Source: CAYNND01 sp964528735
GTDB taxonomy: Bacteria > Patescibacteriota > Minisyncoccia > Phycocordibacterales > UBA2100
Assembly: GCA_964528735.1 (NCBI GenBank)
Contig: CAZGUV010000019.1
Coordinates: 1 to 17,251, forward strand
DNA: 17,251 nucleotides
Reading direction: 5' to 3'
The notes below the pieces were generated by a model. That model made no database searches, was not told the DNA's origin, and saw only the letters and a program-made list of their open reading frames with translations. Positions 7,460 to 13,267 of the stretch are shown one piece after another. A program made the position numbers and the translations under genes. Positions within the stretch are counted from its first letter, which is position 1; each line of letters starts with the position of its first letter.

Positions 7460-7675
7460 ATGGAAAATATCCTCTCATATCTCTCGCTCCTATTTTCTGG
7501 AATCGTAGCGCTCATGTTCGTTATCTTCATTGTCTACTTTCTTGAATATGGCTACGGTGAAGGCGAGGCAGCACGACGAGCTGAGGCAGTGTCGCGCGTG
7601 ATATGGGCAGCATCTGTCGTACTCACCATCGCTGCTATTTGGGTTGTCATACGAGTTATAATGGCATTTCTCTAG
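7460..7675 (+). CDS. Small two-helix membrane protein 3 (pilin-like cluster)
   Basis: The 71-residue product has helices at about 7-30 and 46-69, separated by an acidic then basic loop (GYGEGEAARRAEAVSR). It is the shortest and most divergent member of the set, but keeps the two-helix-plus-charged-loop plan and ends right at the second helix. It lies 5 bp after gene 2. Family membership rests on context and topology rather than on a shared motif, so it is less certain than for its neighbours. Confidence 0.65.
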   Translation: MENILSYLSLLFSGIVALMFVIFIVYFLEYGYGEGEAARRAEAVSRVIWAASVVLTIAAIWVVIRVIMAFL

Positions 7676-7772
7676 AAGAATTGATTGTCCACAGAGATGT
7701 GCTGCTATCCTTGTGTTAAAGCATGGGTACGGTATCGTATAGGTATATTACACATATAGCACATTCATTGAT

Positions 7773-8156
7773 ATGAAAAAATTAGCAGCATCTGGTTCAC
7801 TTGTCATAGCAGCTTCATTCCTTCCATACGTCGCTGGCGCACAGACGCTTCAGCGTATTCTCGTGATGGTAAGTGATGTGATGGGAATGCTTATCCCGAT
7901 GGCGCTCTCAGCAGACCTCATCGCAATCATCTGGGGATTGGCAAAATTCATCTGGAACTCAGGTAGCCCTGAGACTCGCCAGCAAGGAATGTCTATCATG
8001 ATTTCTGGTATTGCTGCACTCTTCGTGATGGTCTCTATTTGGGGACTTGTAGCGCTTCTCCAGCGAACTCTTGGAGTATCAAGTGTGACTCGAGTGCCAG
8101 CACCTTCAATTTGTGGTCAAGGCGGTTGTGGTACATTCGCTCCAGATCTTCGATAA
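7773..8156 (+). CDS. TrbC/VirB2-type pilin-like membrane protein 4
   Basis: The 127-residue product starts with a clear signal peptide (MKKLAAS..., cleavage probably after AGA, residue 23), followed by helices at about 35-60 and 74-97. The second helix has LFVMVSIWGLV. The segment from WGLAKFIWNSGS to LLQRTLG is clearly alike in protein 5. It has an extra C-terminal tail with two cysteines (CGQGGC), which could form a disulfide outside the membrane. A 97-bp gap separates it from gene 3. TTGTGT (7711) and TATCGT (7733), 16 bp apart, are a weak promoter candidate. A strong terminator follows at 8173-8200. Confidence 0.78.
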   Translation: MKKLAASGSLVIAASFLPYVAGAQTLQRILVMVSDVMGMLIPMALSADLIAIIWGLAKFIWNSGSPETRQQGMSIMISGIAALFVMVSIWGLVALLQRTLGVSSVTRVPAPSICGQGGCGTFAPDLR

Positions 8157-8172
8157 TTTCTCCACAAGCTTC

Positions 8173-8200
8173 AAAAAGGACTCCGCATGGAGTCCTTTTT
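8173..8200 (+). terminator. Intrinsic terminator after pilin-like gene 4
   Basis: AAAAAGGACTCC and GGAGTCCTTTTT form a perfect 12-bp stem with loop GCAT, 16 bp after the stop codon. It separates gene 4 from gene 5, so gene 5 needs its own promoter. An ATG inside the loop (8187) cannot be the start of gene 5. Confidence 0.9.
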
Positions 8201-8204
8201 CATG

Positions 8205-8210
8205 TATACT
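8205..8210 (+). promoter_or_regulatory. -10 box, leaderless type, pilin-like gene 5
   Basis: TATACT directly after the terminator, with 6 nt to the ATG at 8217. Confidence 0.65.
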
Positions 8211-8216
8211 TATCTG

Positions 8217-8552
8217 ATGCCACGAACAGCTGCGGTTGCTCTCTCAACATTACTACTACTTCCTTTTATTGCTTCTGCGCAAGTGCCAGGGCAAGGATTC
8301 CTCGACGTCATCATAAACGTATTCATCAATCCTATCGTTGCGCTTATCTTCTCACTTGGCATGCTCGTATTCTTTTGGGGGCTTGTGCAGTTTATGTGGA
8401 AGGCGGACAGTGCGACAGCATGGGAGACCGGCGGTAAGCACATCATGTATGGACTCGCCGGGATGCTTATCATGGTTGCGGTGTGGGGAGTTATTGCTAT
8501 GGTCACCAACACACTCGGCCTCCAGAGAGGCAGAAACGGGTTGTGGGAGTAA
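8217..8552 (+). CDS. TrbC/VirB2-type pilin-like membrane protein 5
   Basis: From ATG 8217 the product is 111 residues: signal peptide MPRTAAVALSTLLLLP with cleavage probably after ASA (about 21), helices at about 33-59 and 75-97, and a short basic tail. The pattern WGLVQFMW, then a polar loop, then LIMVAVWGVIAMVTNTLG parallels protein 4, so the two are paralogues. The start at 8217 is supported by the signal peptide beginning there, by TATACT 6 nt upstream, and by the terminator that covers the alternative ATG at 8187. It is expressed separately from genes 1-4. Confidence 0.8.
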   Translation: MPRTAAVALSTLLLLPFIASAQVPGQGFLDVIINVFINPIVALIFSLGMLVFFWGLVQFMWKADSATAWETGGKHIMYGLAGMLIMVAVWGVIAMVTNTLGLQRGRNGLWE

Positions 8553-8559
8553 ATTTGTG

Positions 8560-8642
8560 TGGGCGGAGGGGGACTTGAACCCCCAATACCTTGCGGTGCC
8601 ACGTCCTAAGCGTGGTGCGTCTGCCAATTTCGCCATCCGCCC
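8560..8642 (-). tRNA. tRNA-Leu (anticodon TAG)
   Basis: Read on the minus strand, GGGCGGA (8642-8636) pairs with TCCGCCC before discriminator A (8560). The anticodon loop CTTAGGA sits on a CCACG/CGTGG stem and gives anticodon TAG. A long variable arm fits a class II leucine tRNA, and the T-arm has the TTCAAGT loop. CCA is not encoded (CAC follows). 83 nt. Confidence 0.93.
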
Positions 8643-8684
8643 AATATTTTGTTGAACTTGGAACTTGCCTCACACGTATCGAAT

Positions 8685-8714
8685 TGCCAGGCAGGTTGGC
8701 CGTCGCCTCTGCCC
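8685..8714 (-). repeat. Possible relic of the tRNA-Leu 5' part
   Basis: 72 bp upstream of tRNA-Leu in its own direction, GGGCAGAGGCGACGGCCA resembles the tRNA start GGGCGGATGGCGAAATTGGCA, and both are preceded by TT. The relic folds on itself: GGCAG pairs with CTGCC, and GGC with GCC inside. This is the weakest relic of the set and could be chance. Confidence 0.35.
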
Positions 8715-8755
8715 AATGTCGAGCACTATACGCTAAATAGAGCGTTTTTCCAGTG

Positions 8756-8761
8756 TATAAT
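8756..8761 (+). promoter_or_regulatory. -10 box for the PhnB-like gene
   Basis: TATAAT with 13 nt to the ATG at 8775, which would leave a leader of only a few bases. It supports ATG 8775 over the longer frame that begins beside the tRNA. Confidence 0.5.
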
Positions 8762-8774
8762 ATTGCTTATAAGT

Positions 8775-9230
8775 ATGAACAACAAAATTAACCCGTGCCT
8801 ATGGTACGAGAAAGATTTACCTCAAGTTATTGCGTACTACAAAAAGATTTTCAAGAGTAATTTCAAAGTTGTCTACCTAGGAAAGAAAGAAGGTGGGCCC
8901 GAAGGGGGGTATCAGCTTGCTACCGTGAGTATCTTTGGAAAGAAATATGAGATGCTTGCAGCTGGTCCTATGTTTAAGTTTACCGAAGCAATCTCACTCA
9001 CTATTTACTGCAAGGACCAGAAAGAGGTGGACTACTACTGGAATGCGTTTACGAAGGAAGGTGAGGAAAGTCAGTGCGGTTGGTGTAAGGATAAGTATGG
9101 TTTGTCATGGCAAATCACTCCGACAATGCTGTACAAGCTCACTATTGCAAAGAAGTCACCAAAGAGAGAGTACGCAATCAATAAGATGTTTGGGATGAAG
9201 AAGATTGTGATTAAGGATTTGGTGGGGTAG
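8775..9230 (+). CDS. PhnB-like VOC-superfamily protein (3-demethylubiquinone methyltransferase-like fold)
   Basis: The 151-residue product matches the PhnB/3-dmu-9_3-mt pattern closely: INPCLWYEKDLPQVIAYYKK at the start, a GPMFKFTEAISL block, EVDYYWNAFTKEGEESQCGW, and KYGLSWQITPTML. This belongs to the vicinal-oxygen-chelate fold. Most members have no proven reaction, and the old methyltransferase name is misleading because no SAM motif is present. A longer frame exists upstream to 8649, but its N-terminus shows no family similarity and runs up to the tRNA gene. There is no operon partner. It is a stand-alone gene between tRNA-Leu and a long non-coding stretch. Confidence 0.85.
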   Translation: MNNKINPCLWYEKDLPQVIAYYKKIFKSNFKVVYLGKKEGGPEGGYQLATVSIFGKKYEMLAAGPMFKFTEAISLTIYCKDQKEVDYYWNAFTKEGEESQCGWCKDKYGLSWQITPTMLYKLTIAKKSPKREYAINKMFGMKKIVIKDLVG

Positions 9231-9266
9231 TTTGCTTGCCTTCTGCATTATAATAATTTCCAAATG

Positions 9267-9275
9267 TGTTATAGT
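9267..9275 (+). promoter_or_regulatory. Extended -10 for the candidate RNA at 9282
   Basis: TGTTATAGT (TGn plus TATAGT). A TATAAT at 9249-9254 is a second option. No ORF follows, so this would drive a non-coding transcript. Confidence 0.4.
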
Positions 9276-9281
9276 TACAAA

Positions 9282-9626
9282 GTCCTCTAACAGAGGCATT
9301 TAATAGCTAACATGCAAAAACATGAAAGCAATTTTGAATGTCCTCGGTGCTAGTTGTACATAATTATTTCAAGAATCTTTTGCCTTTAGCGAAAAAAAGA
9401 AAAACTTAAATAGCTAAACTGCAGGGACTGAAGTAATCGTATGCTGATGTGGGCGACGAGGACAAATAAACCCAATAGTGTAGGGAAAATCACATCCATC
9501 TTGAAAAAGTCTGTAAATTGCACAGACCTCCAAACCTCATTAATGGAAACAAACCAAATGAGACGGTGTAGATTTGTCTAGCAAATCATTATCTAGAAAG
9601 CACTCTGCAATTTAGAGTGCTTTTTT
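9282..9626 (+). ncRNA. Candidate structured non-coding RNA of about 345 nt, family unknown
   Basis: This stretch of the 441-bp gene-free region (9231-9671) has no ORF but much complementarity. A hairpin CCTCTaacAGAGG begins it. TGTCCTCG (9339-9346) pairs over a distance with CGAGGACA (9457-9464). GATGTG (9446-9451) with CACATC (9491-9496) would cross that helix as a pseudoknot. Three hairpins follow in a row (GTCTGT/ACAGAC 9509-9527, CTCATT/AATGAG 9536-9562, GATTTG/CAAATC 9571-9587), and it ends in a strong terminator. A 15-nt near-repeat (AATAGCTAA..TGCA) occurs at 9302 and 9409. I looked for tmRNA (no tRNA-like ends), RNase P (no conserved core) and SRP RNA and found none. The RNA call is inference from structure plus promoter and terminator. 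Confidence 0.55.
9598..9626 (+). terminator. Intrinsic terminator of the candidate RNA
   Basis: AAAGCACTCT pairs with AGAGTGCTTT around a 7-nt loop (gcaattt), followed by a T-tract reaching 9626. Ten perfect pairs. Confidence 0.88.
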
Positions 9627-9671
9627 AGCCTAAAATTTTTTACATCGGCAAAGGTGTGTTAAATAAAAATA

Positions 9672-9929
9672 CTATTTAGTATTCTGTCCATAATAAAAAC
9701 CTATCACAACACCCAGCATGCCTACAAGACCTGAGACTAGATATTTTATTAAATCATTTTTTTCGGTCGTTATCTCAAAAAATAAAGTATAAATAAGCGA
9801 AATCAATAGCACAATTGCAAACAATACTAAAAGTCCAATTGCTAAATATCCACGCACTTTTTCTTGTGCCTTAGGCACAGAGTCGTCTGAACCAGATATT
9901 TGTCCATTTGTAATATTTACCTCGTTCAT
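9672..9929 (-). CDS. Hypothetical two-helix membrane protein
   Basis: The 85-residue product has a polar N-terminus of about 25 residues, a hydrophobic helix at about 28-50, a short charged link (EITTEKNDLIK), and a second helix at about 62-80 ending in GFYYGQNTK. I do not recognise a family. Its ATG overlaps the stop of the upstream gene as ATGA, a sign of translational coupling, so the two probably act together. Both are AT-rich compared with the core genes of the window. Confidence 0.7.
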   Translation of the reverse strand: MNEVNITNGQISGSDDSVPKAQEKVRGYLAIGLLVLFAIVLLISLIYTLFFEITTEKNDLIKYLVSGLVGMLGVVIGFYYGQNTK

Positions 9930-10264
9930 TTTTTGAAAATTGAATACTCAAGAGAGCGCACGTTTTTATCATTTAGACTATTTACTCTAAACGATATATA
10001 CAGACCTTTTCCACCAGCTTCCTTGCCAAACTGAACAAAATCAGTTGTACCATAAGTTGGATTATTTATATTGATTAGCATGAACTTGATTGTATTTTTG
10101 TCAGTTGTATTTGCTCTTATGGAAGATTCACTACTATTATCATCTGTTCCAAACTCAAATACAATTGAAATGGTACCGAAAAGTATGCTCGTTACCTCTT
10201 TTGTGAGAATTTGTACGGTACCCGCCTCAATAAGCTCGTAAGGACCTGTTTTAACGGTGCTCAT
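9926..10264 (-). CDS. Hypothetical soluble protein of a coupled two-gene module
   Basis: From the ATG at 10264 the product is 112 residues (MSTVKTGPYELIEAG...). It is rich in Thr, Asn and Ser with regular beta-like patterning (TISIVFEFGTDDN, TIKFMLININNP, GLYISFRVNS), which suggests a beta-sandwich; I know no family for it. The longer frame to 10393 is rejected because an extended -10 (TGCGATAAT) sits 6 nt upstream of 10264 and because the extension would read through a copy of the dispersed GGTCACA/GCGACCCC repeat. It overlaps the next gene by ATGA. It carries no signal peptide, so it may act on the cytoplasmic side of its two-helix partner. Confidence 0.65.
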   Translation of the reverse strand: MSTVKTGPYELIEAGTVQILTKEVTSILFGTISIVFEFGTDDNSSESSIRANTTDKNTIKFMLININNPTYGTTDFVQFGKEAGGKGLYISFRVNSLNDKNVRSLEYSIFKK

Positions 10265-10270
10265 ATTTAC

Positions 10271-10279
10271 ATTATCGCA
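10271..10279 (-). promoter_or_regulatory. Extended -10 for the 9926-10264 gene
   Basis: Minus strand TGCGATAAT, then 6 nt to the ATG at 10264. This decides the start. Confidence 0.6.
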
Positions 10280-10312
10280 TAGAATAACAAAATTATATAG
10301 TAAATGATCATC

Positions 10313-10378
10313 GTGGTCACAAATAATCATAACCTCAGTCAGGTCATGATTTTTGCGACCCAGCCTCGCGGTTTCGCC
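10313..10378 (+). repeat. Dispersed two-box repeat, copy R1
   Basis: Box 1 GTGGTCACAA (10313) and box 2 GCGACCC (10355) followed by AGCCTCGCGG and TTTCGC. The inner parts of the boxes (GGTCAC and GCGACC) can pair with one mismatch. It lies upstream of the promoter at 10271. Confidence 0.6.
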
Positions 10379-10398
10379 TGATGACGAAGCCATTTTAT

Positions 10399-10480
10399 GT
10401 GGTCACAACTTACTAAAATTTACTCAGGGGTTACCCATCATAAATCGTAAGTAGTCGCGACCCCAGCTCGCGGTTTTCGC
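10399..10480 (+). repeat. Dispersed two-box repeat, copy R2
   Basis: GTGGTCACAA at 10399-10408 and GCGACCCC at 10457-10464, then AGCTCGCGG and TTTTCGC. Same order and tail as R1, with a longer middle. Confidence 0.6.
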
Positions 10481-10513
10481 AGAGCTCAAACATCGCTGCG
10501 CTTTCACAAAGCT

Positions 10514-10539
10514 AAAAGACTGGTGCAGACCAGTCTTTT
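10514..10539 (-). terminator. Terminator after tRNA-Glu, inside a larger palindrome
   Basis: AAAAGACTGGT pairs perfectly with ACCAGTCTTTT around a 4-nt loop (11 bp). It is flanked by TCACAAAGC (10504-10512) and its exact complement GCTTTGTGA (10543-10551), so the whole palindrome reaches into the last bases of the tRNA. Confidence 0.85.
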
Positions 10540-10548
10540 TACGCTTTG

Positions 10549-10620
10549 TGACCCTACCGGGAATCGAACCCGGATTAACGCCTTGAAAAGGCGCTGTCCT
10601 AACCATTAGACGATAGGGCC
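10549..10620 (-). tRNA. tRNA-Glu (anticodon TTC)
   Basis: Minus strand: GGCCCTA pairs with TAGGGTC (one G-T pair); D-arm CGTCTAATGGTTAGGAC; anticodon loop TTTTCAA gives TTC; the T-arm CCGGGTTCGATTCCCGG is perfect. Discriminator A; CCA is not encoded. Confidence 0.95.
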
Positions 10621-10648
10621 ATTATTCTCTCTGACCTACCGTGGAATC

Positions 10649-10695
10649 GGTCACATGTATTTTCTTGAGAGAAAATCATGCGACCCCACCTCGCC
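10649..10695 (+). repeat. Dispersed two-box repeat, copy R3
   Basis: GGTCACA at 10649-10655 and GCGACCCC at 10680-10687, then ACCTCGC. Its middle (GTATTTT, then GAGAAAATC) is shared with R4 on the opposite strand 6 kb away. Confidence 0.65.
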
Positions 10696-10726
10696 TTGTC
10701 AGGCTCCGGTCTTGCGCTTTGGTCCC

Positions 10727-10786
10727 ACCAAAGCTCACCCGTTTAACGCTCTTGAAAAGCGCTGCCTAACCATTAGACGATTGGTC
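10727..10786 (-). pseudogene. Decayed tRNA-Glu copy
   Basis: Minus strand: ATCGTCTAATGGTTAGG is identical to the intact tRNA-Glu at 10549-10620. The anticodon arm follows with single-base losses and gains (CAGCGC, TTTTCAAG, AGCGTTAA). The T-arm is destroyed: the TTCGATT loop is replaced by GAGCTTT. The acceptor differs, but its 5' ACCAA could pair with TTGGT at the other end. It starts 166 bp upstream of the intact gene in the same direction. Not a functional tRNA. Confidence 0.8.
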
Positions 10787-10819
10787 AGTTGCGGTACTGT
10801 AGCATCTTCAGGCTATTTT

Positions 10820-12046
10820 TCAACGCTGGGGGGCGACTACATGTGTGTTGACGAGGTAGCGTTCATGGATGATGTAGGCAGATATTGCGATGATGAGCGC
10901 ACAGACAAAGAGCGCCATTGCAGAGGAGCTGTACTCAGTCATGACACCGATGCCAAAGGCTCCGATGGTGCGAGTACCCTGTGTGAGGAAGGCCTGTATG
11001 CTACTCACGCGCCCACGCATCATTTCTGGGGCTAGGAGCTGTATTTGGGTCTGAAGCGTAGCATTTTGCAGTATTTGTCCAAAGCCCACCACAGCGAGGA
11101 AAATAAGGGCTACGTGATAGTTTGTGGTAAACGCAAAGAGTGTAAGCGCTCCTGCGAAGATAAGTGGTCCCCAGAGGAGTCGTTTCGTAGAGTTGGTGTG
11201 CATGTATGCTGATGCGACCCAGAGGCCACTGACGACGGCTCCAATCCCGATTGCGGTGTAGAGCGTACTCAAGCCCGTCGCATCTAGAAAGAGTGTGTCC
11301 TTTGCTATGACTGGCAAGATGGTCATATAGCACCAACCAAAGATACCAAATATCCCAAACTGTAGGAGACACCCGAGGAGTCGTGCCTCGCCGTAGACAT
11401 ACTTAAAGCTTTCGATGAGTGCAGTGAGTGGTGGTTCTTTCTCAAGTGTTTCCGGTGGGAAGTGAACTTTGTGTAGAATAAAAACTAAAGGAAGGAAGGA
11501 GAGTGCATTTGCGATGTAGGCAAGACCTGGATTTCCCATTGCTATGGTAATACCTGCAAACATTGGCCCGACAATACGCGCGATATTAAAGACAGTTGAG
11601 CCGAGTGACATCGCCGAACGAATAAGCTCACGAGGTACAAGGAGCGGCGCGAGCAGTGTACGCGCAGGCTGGTTTATGGCATCTGCAATACCAAAGAGTA
11701 GTGCACAGACTGCAAGAATATGGACAGTGAGTAGACCGAATACAAGCAATAACCCAGTCAAGCCAGCAATAATGAATTGCGCGAGTTGGGTGTATTTCAA
11801 GACCTTCTTTCTATCAAATGAATCGAGCATAACACCGCCAGCAAACACGAAAAAGAGCGATGGTACGGTCTGGAGTGCATCTATGGCACCGACCCATACC
11901 GCTGAGCCTGTCATTTCGTAGACGATGAATCCTTGCACGACTCGCTGCATCCAGGTGCCGATATCAGAGACAGCTTTAGCTCCAAAAAAAAGTCTGAATT
12001 GGTGATTGCTCAATGCTGGGAAAGTCTGTTCAATTTTGAGCCACAT
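10820..12046 (-). CDS. Major facilitator superfamily transporter (MFS_3/EntS-like)
   Basis: From the ATG at 12046 the product is 408 residues with about twelve hydrophobic segments. The N-terminus FPALSNHQFRLFFGAKAVSDIGTWM, the motif-A region VMLDSFDRKKVLKYTQ, and INQPARTLLAPLLVPRELI are typical of the EntS-like MFS_3 group, which contains exporters of siderophores and drugs. The substrate cannot be told. An earlier in-frame ATG (12064) is rejected because the extended -10 TGCTATATT lies between the two, 8 nt before 12046. It is divergent from the methyltransferase at 12106, with the two promoters only about 33 bp apart, so they may be co-regulated. No terminator is visible after its stop; the Glu tRNA relic lies there. 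Confidence 0.88.
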   Translation of the reverse strand: MWLKIEQTFPALSNHQFRLFFGAKAVSDIGTWMQRVVQGFIVYEMTGSAVWVGAIDALQTVPSLFFVFAGGVMLDSFDRKKVLKYTQLAQFIIAGLTGLLLVFGLLTVHILAVCALLFGIADAINQPARTLLAPLLVPRELIRSAMSLGSTVFNIARIVGPMFAGITIAMGNPGLAYIANALSFLPLVFILHKVHFPPETLEKEPPLTALIESFKYVYGEARLLGCLLQFGIFGIFGWCYMTILPVIAKDTLFLDATGLSTLYTAIGIGAVVSGLWVASAYMHTNSTKRLLWGPLIFAGALTLFAFTTNYHVALIFLAVVGFGQILQNATLQTQIQLLAPEMMRGRVSSIQAFLTQGTRTIGAFGIGVMTEYSSSAMALFVCALIIAISAYIIHERYLVNTHVVAPQR

Positions 12047-12054
12047 TGTCTGCG

Positions 12055-12063
12055 AATATAGCA
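12055..12063 (-). promoter_or_regulatory. Extended -10 for the MFS gene
   Basis: Minus strand TGCTATATT, 8 nt before the ATG at 12046. Confidence 0.6.
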
Positions 12064-12089
12064 TATTTTAATGAACCAAGTAGTGAAAG

Positions 12090-12098
12090 TGCTATACT
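12090..12098 (+). promoter_or_regulatory. Extended -10 for the TrmH-type methyltransferase
   Basis: TGCTATACT, 7 nt before the ATG at 12106. It faces away from the MFS promoter at 12055-12063. Confidence 0.65.
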
Positions 12099-12105
12099 CG
12101 TGTAC

Positions 12106-12849
12106 ATGAGACTTACAGAGGTGAGCAAACTTCAGGAGAAAAAATTTAGGAAGGAGTACGGACTTTATGTAATTCAAGGAGAAAAGTCAGTTGATGAGGC
12201 ATTGCAGGCAGGCATTGTTGTCGAACTATTTTGCACTGAGGAGCTCTATGGTAAGTATAAGAAAGTGCATCCTGCGGTCACTGTAGCATCTGAAAAAGCC
12301 ATTAGAGATGCAGGAACGCAGACAACATCAGACGGTGTCATAGCGCTCGCGCGATGTTCATACGAACCACTTTCTCCGCATGATATCGAAGAGCTTACAT
12401 CAATTACGAAAGAAGATACGGTGCTCGTGCTTGATGGTGTAAACGATCCAGGTAATCTGGGCACGATTATCCGGACTGCAGACTGGTTCGGTGTCACACA
12501 TATTGTCTGTTCGATAGGTACTGTAGATAGATATAACCCGAAAGTTATCTCGGCAACAATGGGTTCATTCCTGCGCGTCTCTGTGCACTATCTCGCGCTC
12601 AAGGATTTCTTTGAATCAGCCAAAAAACACAACCCAGTCGTACTCGGCGCAACACTTGAAGGATCAAATGTGAATGAGCTCGAGTGCAATGCGCCGTGCA
12701 TACTGGTAATGGGTAGCGAATCACACGGACTAAGCGATGAGACTTATGCGTACATAACAAAAGAAGTCACCATACCTAAAAAGGGAGGTGCAGAGTCTTT
12801 GAATGTAGCTGTTGCCACTGCGATAATACTCAGCAGAATAAGCAGTTAA
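12106..12849 (+). CDS. TrmH/SpoU-family RNA 2'-O-methyltransferase
   Basis: SpoU enzymes methylate ribose 2'-OH groups of tRNA or rRNA using a knotted (SPOUT) fold. From ATG 12106 the product is 247 residues. An N-terminal substrate-binding part (LQEKKFRKEYGLYVIQGEKS and on) is typical of rRNA-type members. The three SpoU motifs follow in order: motif 1 NDPGNLGTIIRTADWFG, motif 2 VISATMGSFLRVSV, and motif 3 ILVMGSESHGLS with IPKKGGAESLNVAVATAII at the end. The catalytic Arg of motif 1 and the Ser-Asn of motif 3 are present. The target base is unknown. A longer frame from 12046 is rejected because the extended -10 lies inside it. Confidence 0.92.
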   Translation: MRLTEVSKLQEKKFRKEYGLYVIQGEKSVDEALQAGIVVELFCTEELYGKYKKVHPAVTVASEKAIRDAGTQTTSDGVIALARCSYEPLSPHDIEELTSITKEDTVLVLDGVNDPGNLGTIIRTADWFGVTHIVCSIGTVDRYNPKVISATMGSFLRVSVHYLALKDFFESAKKHNPVVLGATLEGSNVNELECNAPCILVMGSESHGLSDETYAYITKEVTIPKKGGAESLNVAVATAIILSRISS

Positions 12850-12975
12850 GGGAGGGCGTACTATTGAAGCTTTGTCTGCTTTATGGTACAAATCCCCTCA
12901 CGTGCGAGCTTTAGGTCAGTAATTGAGAACCACATATTCTCTACTACTTGGCAAATGCGAAGCATATAGTTCATT

Positions 12976-13025
12976 GCGCGCTGGCTCAGCAACAGAGCAA
13001 CCAGTTTACTCTGCCTGGCGCGGTC
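12976..13025 (+). pseudogene. tRNA-Val 5'-part relic with altered D-loop
   Basis: GCGCGCT (12976-12982) repeats the acceptor start of tRNA-Val at 13053. Next comes GGCTCAGCAACAGAGCAA, where the intact tRNA has TAGCTCAGCTGGTAGAGCA: the D-stem pairing is kept but the conserved GG of the D-loop is gone. CGCGCTGG can pair with CTGGCGCG at 13014-13021, closing the element. It starts 77 bp before the intact tRNA. Not a functional tRNA. Confidence 0.65.
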
Positions 13026-13052
13026 AAGGTCCATTGTTCCTAGAAAAATCAT

Positions 13053-13128
13053 GCGCGCTTAGCTCAGCTGGTAGAGCACTTCCTTGACGTGGATGGGGTC
13101 GGGGGTTCAAGTCCCTCAGCGCGCACCA
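13053..13128 (+). tRNA. tRNA-Val (anticodon GAC)
   Basis: GCGCGCT pairs with AGCGCGC; D-arm AGCTCAGCTGGTAGAGC; loop TTGACGT gives anticodon GAC; T-loop TTCAAGT. The 3' ACCA is encoded, the only one of the five tRNAs where it is. The anticodon stem has a T-T mismatch at the second pair (CTTCC/GGATG), which is unusual but tolerable. Confidence 0.88.
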
Positions 13129-13141
13129 GTGCGTAGCACTG
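13127..13141 (+). repeat. Palindrome overlapping the tRNA-Val 3' end
   Basis: CAGTGC-gta-GCACTG. The left arm uses the CA of the encoded CCA. No T-tract follows, so it is not a normal terminator. Confidence 0.5.
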
Positions 13142-13145
13142 AATA

Positions 13146-13177
13146 TCCGCCATGCTCAGTAACAGAGCAAAGGCAGA
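13146..13177 (+). pseudogene. tRNA-Lys-like relic B1
   Basis: A 32-nt unit: TCCGCC (the tRNA-Lys acceptor start), ATGCTCAGTAACAGAGC (D-arm pairing GCTC/GAGC kept, loop changed to AGTAACA), then AAAGGCAGA, whose GGCAGA pairs with TCCGCC with one mismatch. It is a closed mini-element of acceptor strand, D-arm and acceptor complement. Confidence 0.6.
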
Positions 13178-13200
13178 TGAGTATCGTTGTTCCAAATATA

Positions 13201-13232
13201 TCCGCTTGGGCTCAGTAACAGACCAAGGCAGA
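13201..13232 (+). pseudogene. tRNA-Lys-like relic B2
   Basis: A second 32-nt unit, about 27/32 like B1: TCCGCTTGG, GCTCAGTAACAGA, CCAAGGCAGA. Its arms pair (TTGG/CCAA, then outward with a bulge and a mismatch). Both B1 and B2 are followed by TTGTTC and by AAATATA directly before the next TCCGC, so B1, B2 and the intact tRNA form a tandem series. Confidence 0.6.
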
Positions 13233-13267
13233 TGCAAGTGTTATTGTTCTTAGTGAATCAAATATAT

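Noticed and set aside
8649..8774. N-terminal extension of the PhnB-like gene
   Set aside because: The added residues have no family similarity, begin next to tRNA-Leu, and precede the TATAAT at 8756.
9444..9466. Hammerhead ribozyme from CTGATG...GAC
   Set aside because: The conserved A after CTGATG and the GAAA segment are missing.
9282..9626. tmRNA, RNase P RNA or SRP RNA
   Set aside because: No tRNA-like ends or T-arm, no RNase P conserved core, and no SRP apical loop motif could be found.
10265..10393. N-terminal extension of the 9926-10264 gene
   Set aside because: It would translate repeat R1 and cross an extended -10 that sits 6 nt from ATG 10264.
12046..12105. N-terminal extension of the TrmH-type gene
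   Set aside because: It contains the extended -10 at 12090-12098, and the SpoU protein starts naturally at MRLTEVSKLQEKKFR.
12861..13052. Minus-strand 63-residue ORF
   Set aside because: It overlaps the tRNA-Val relic and has no start signals or recognisable motif.
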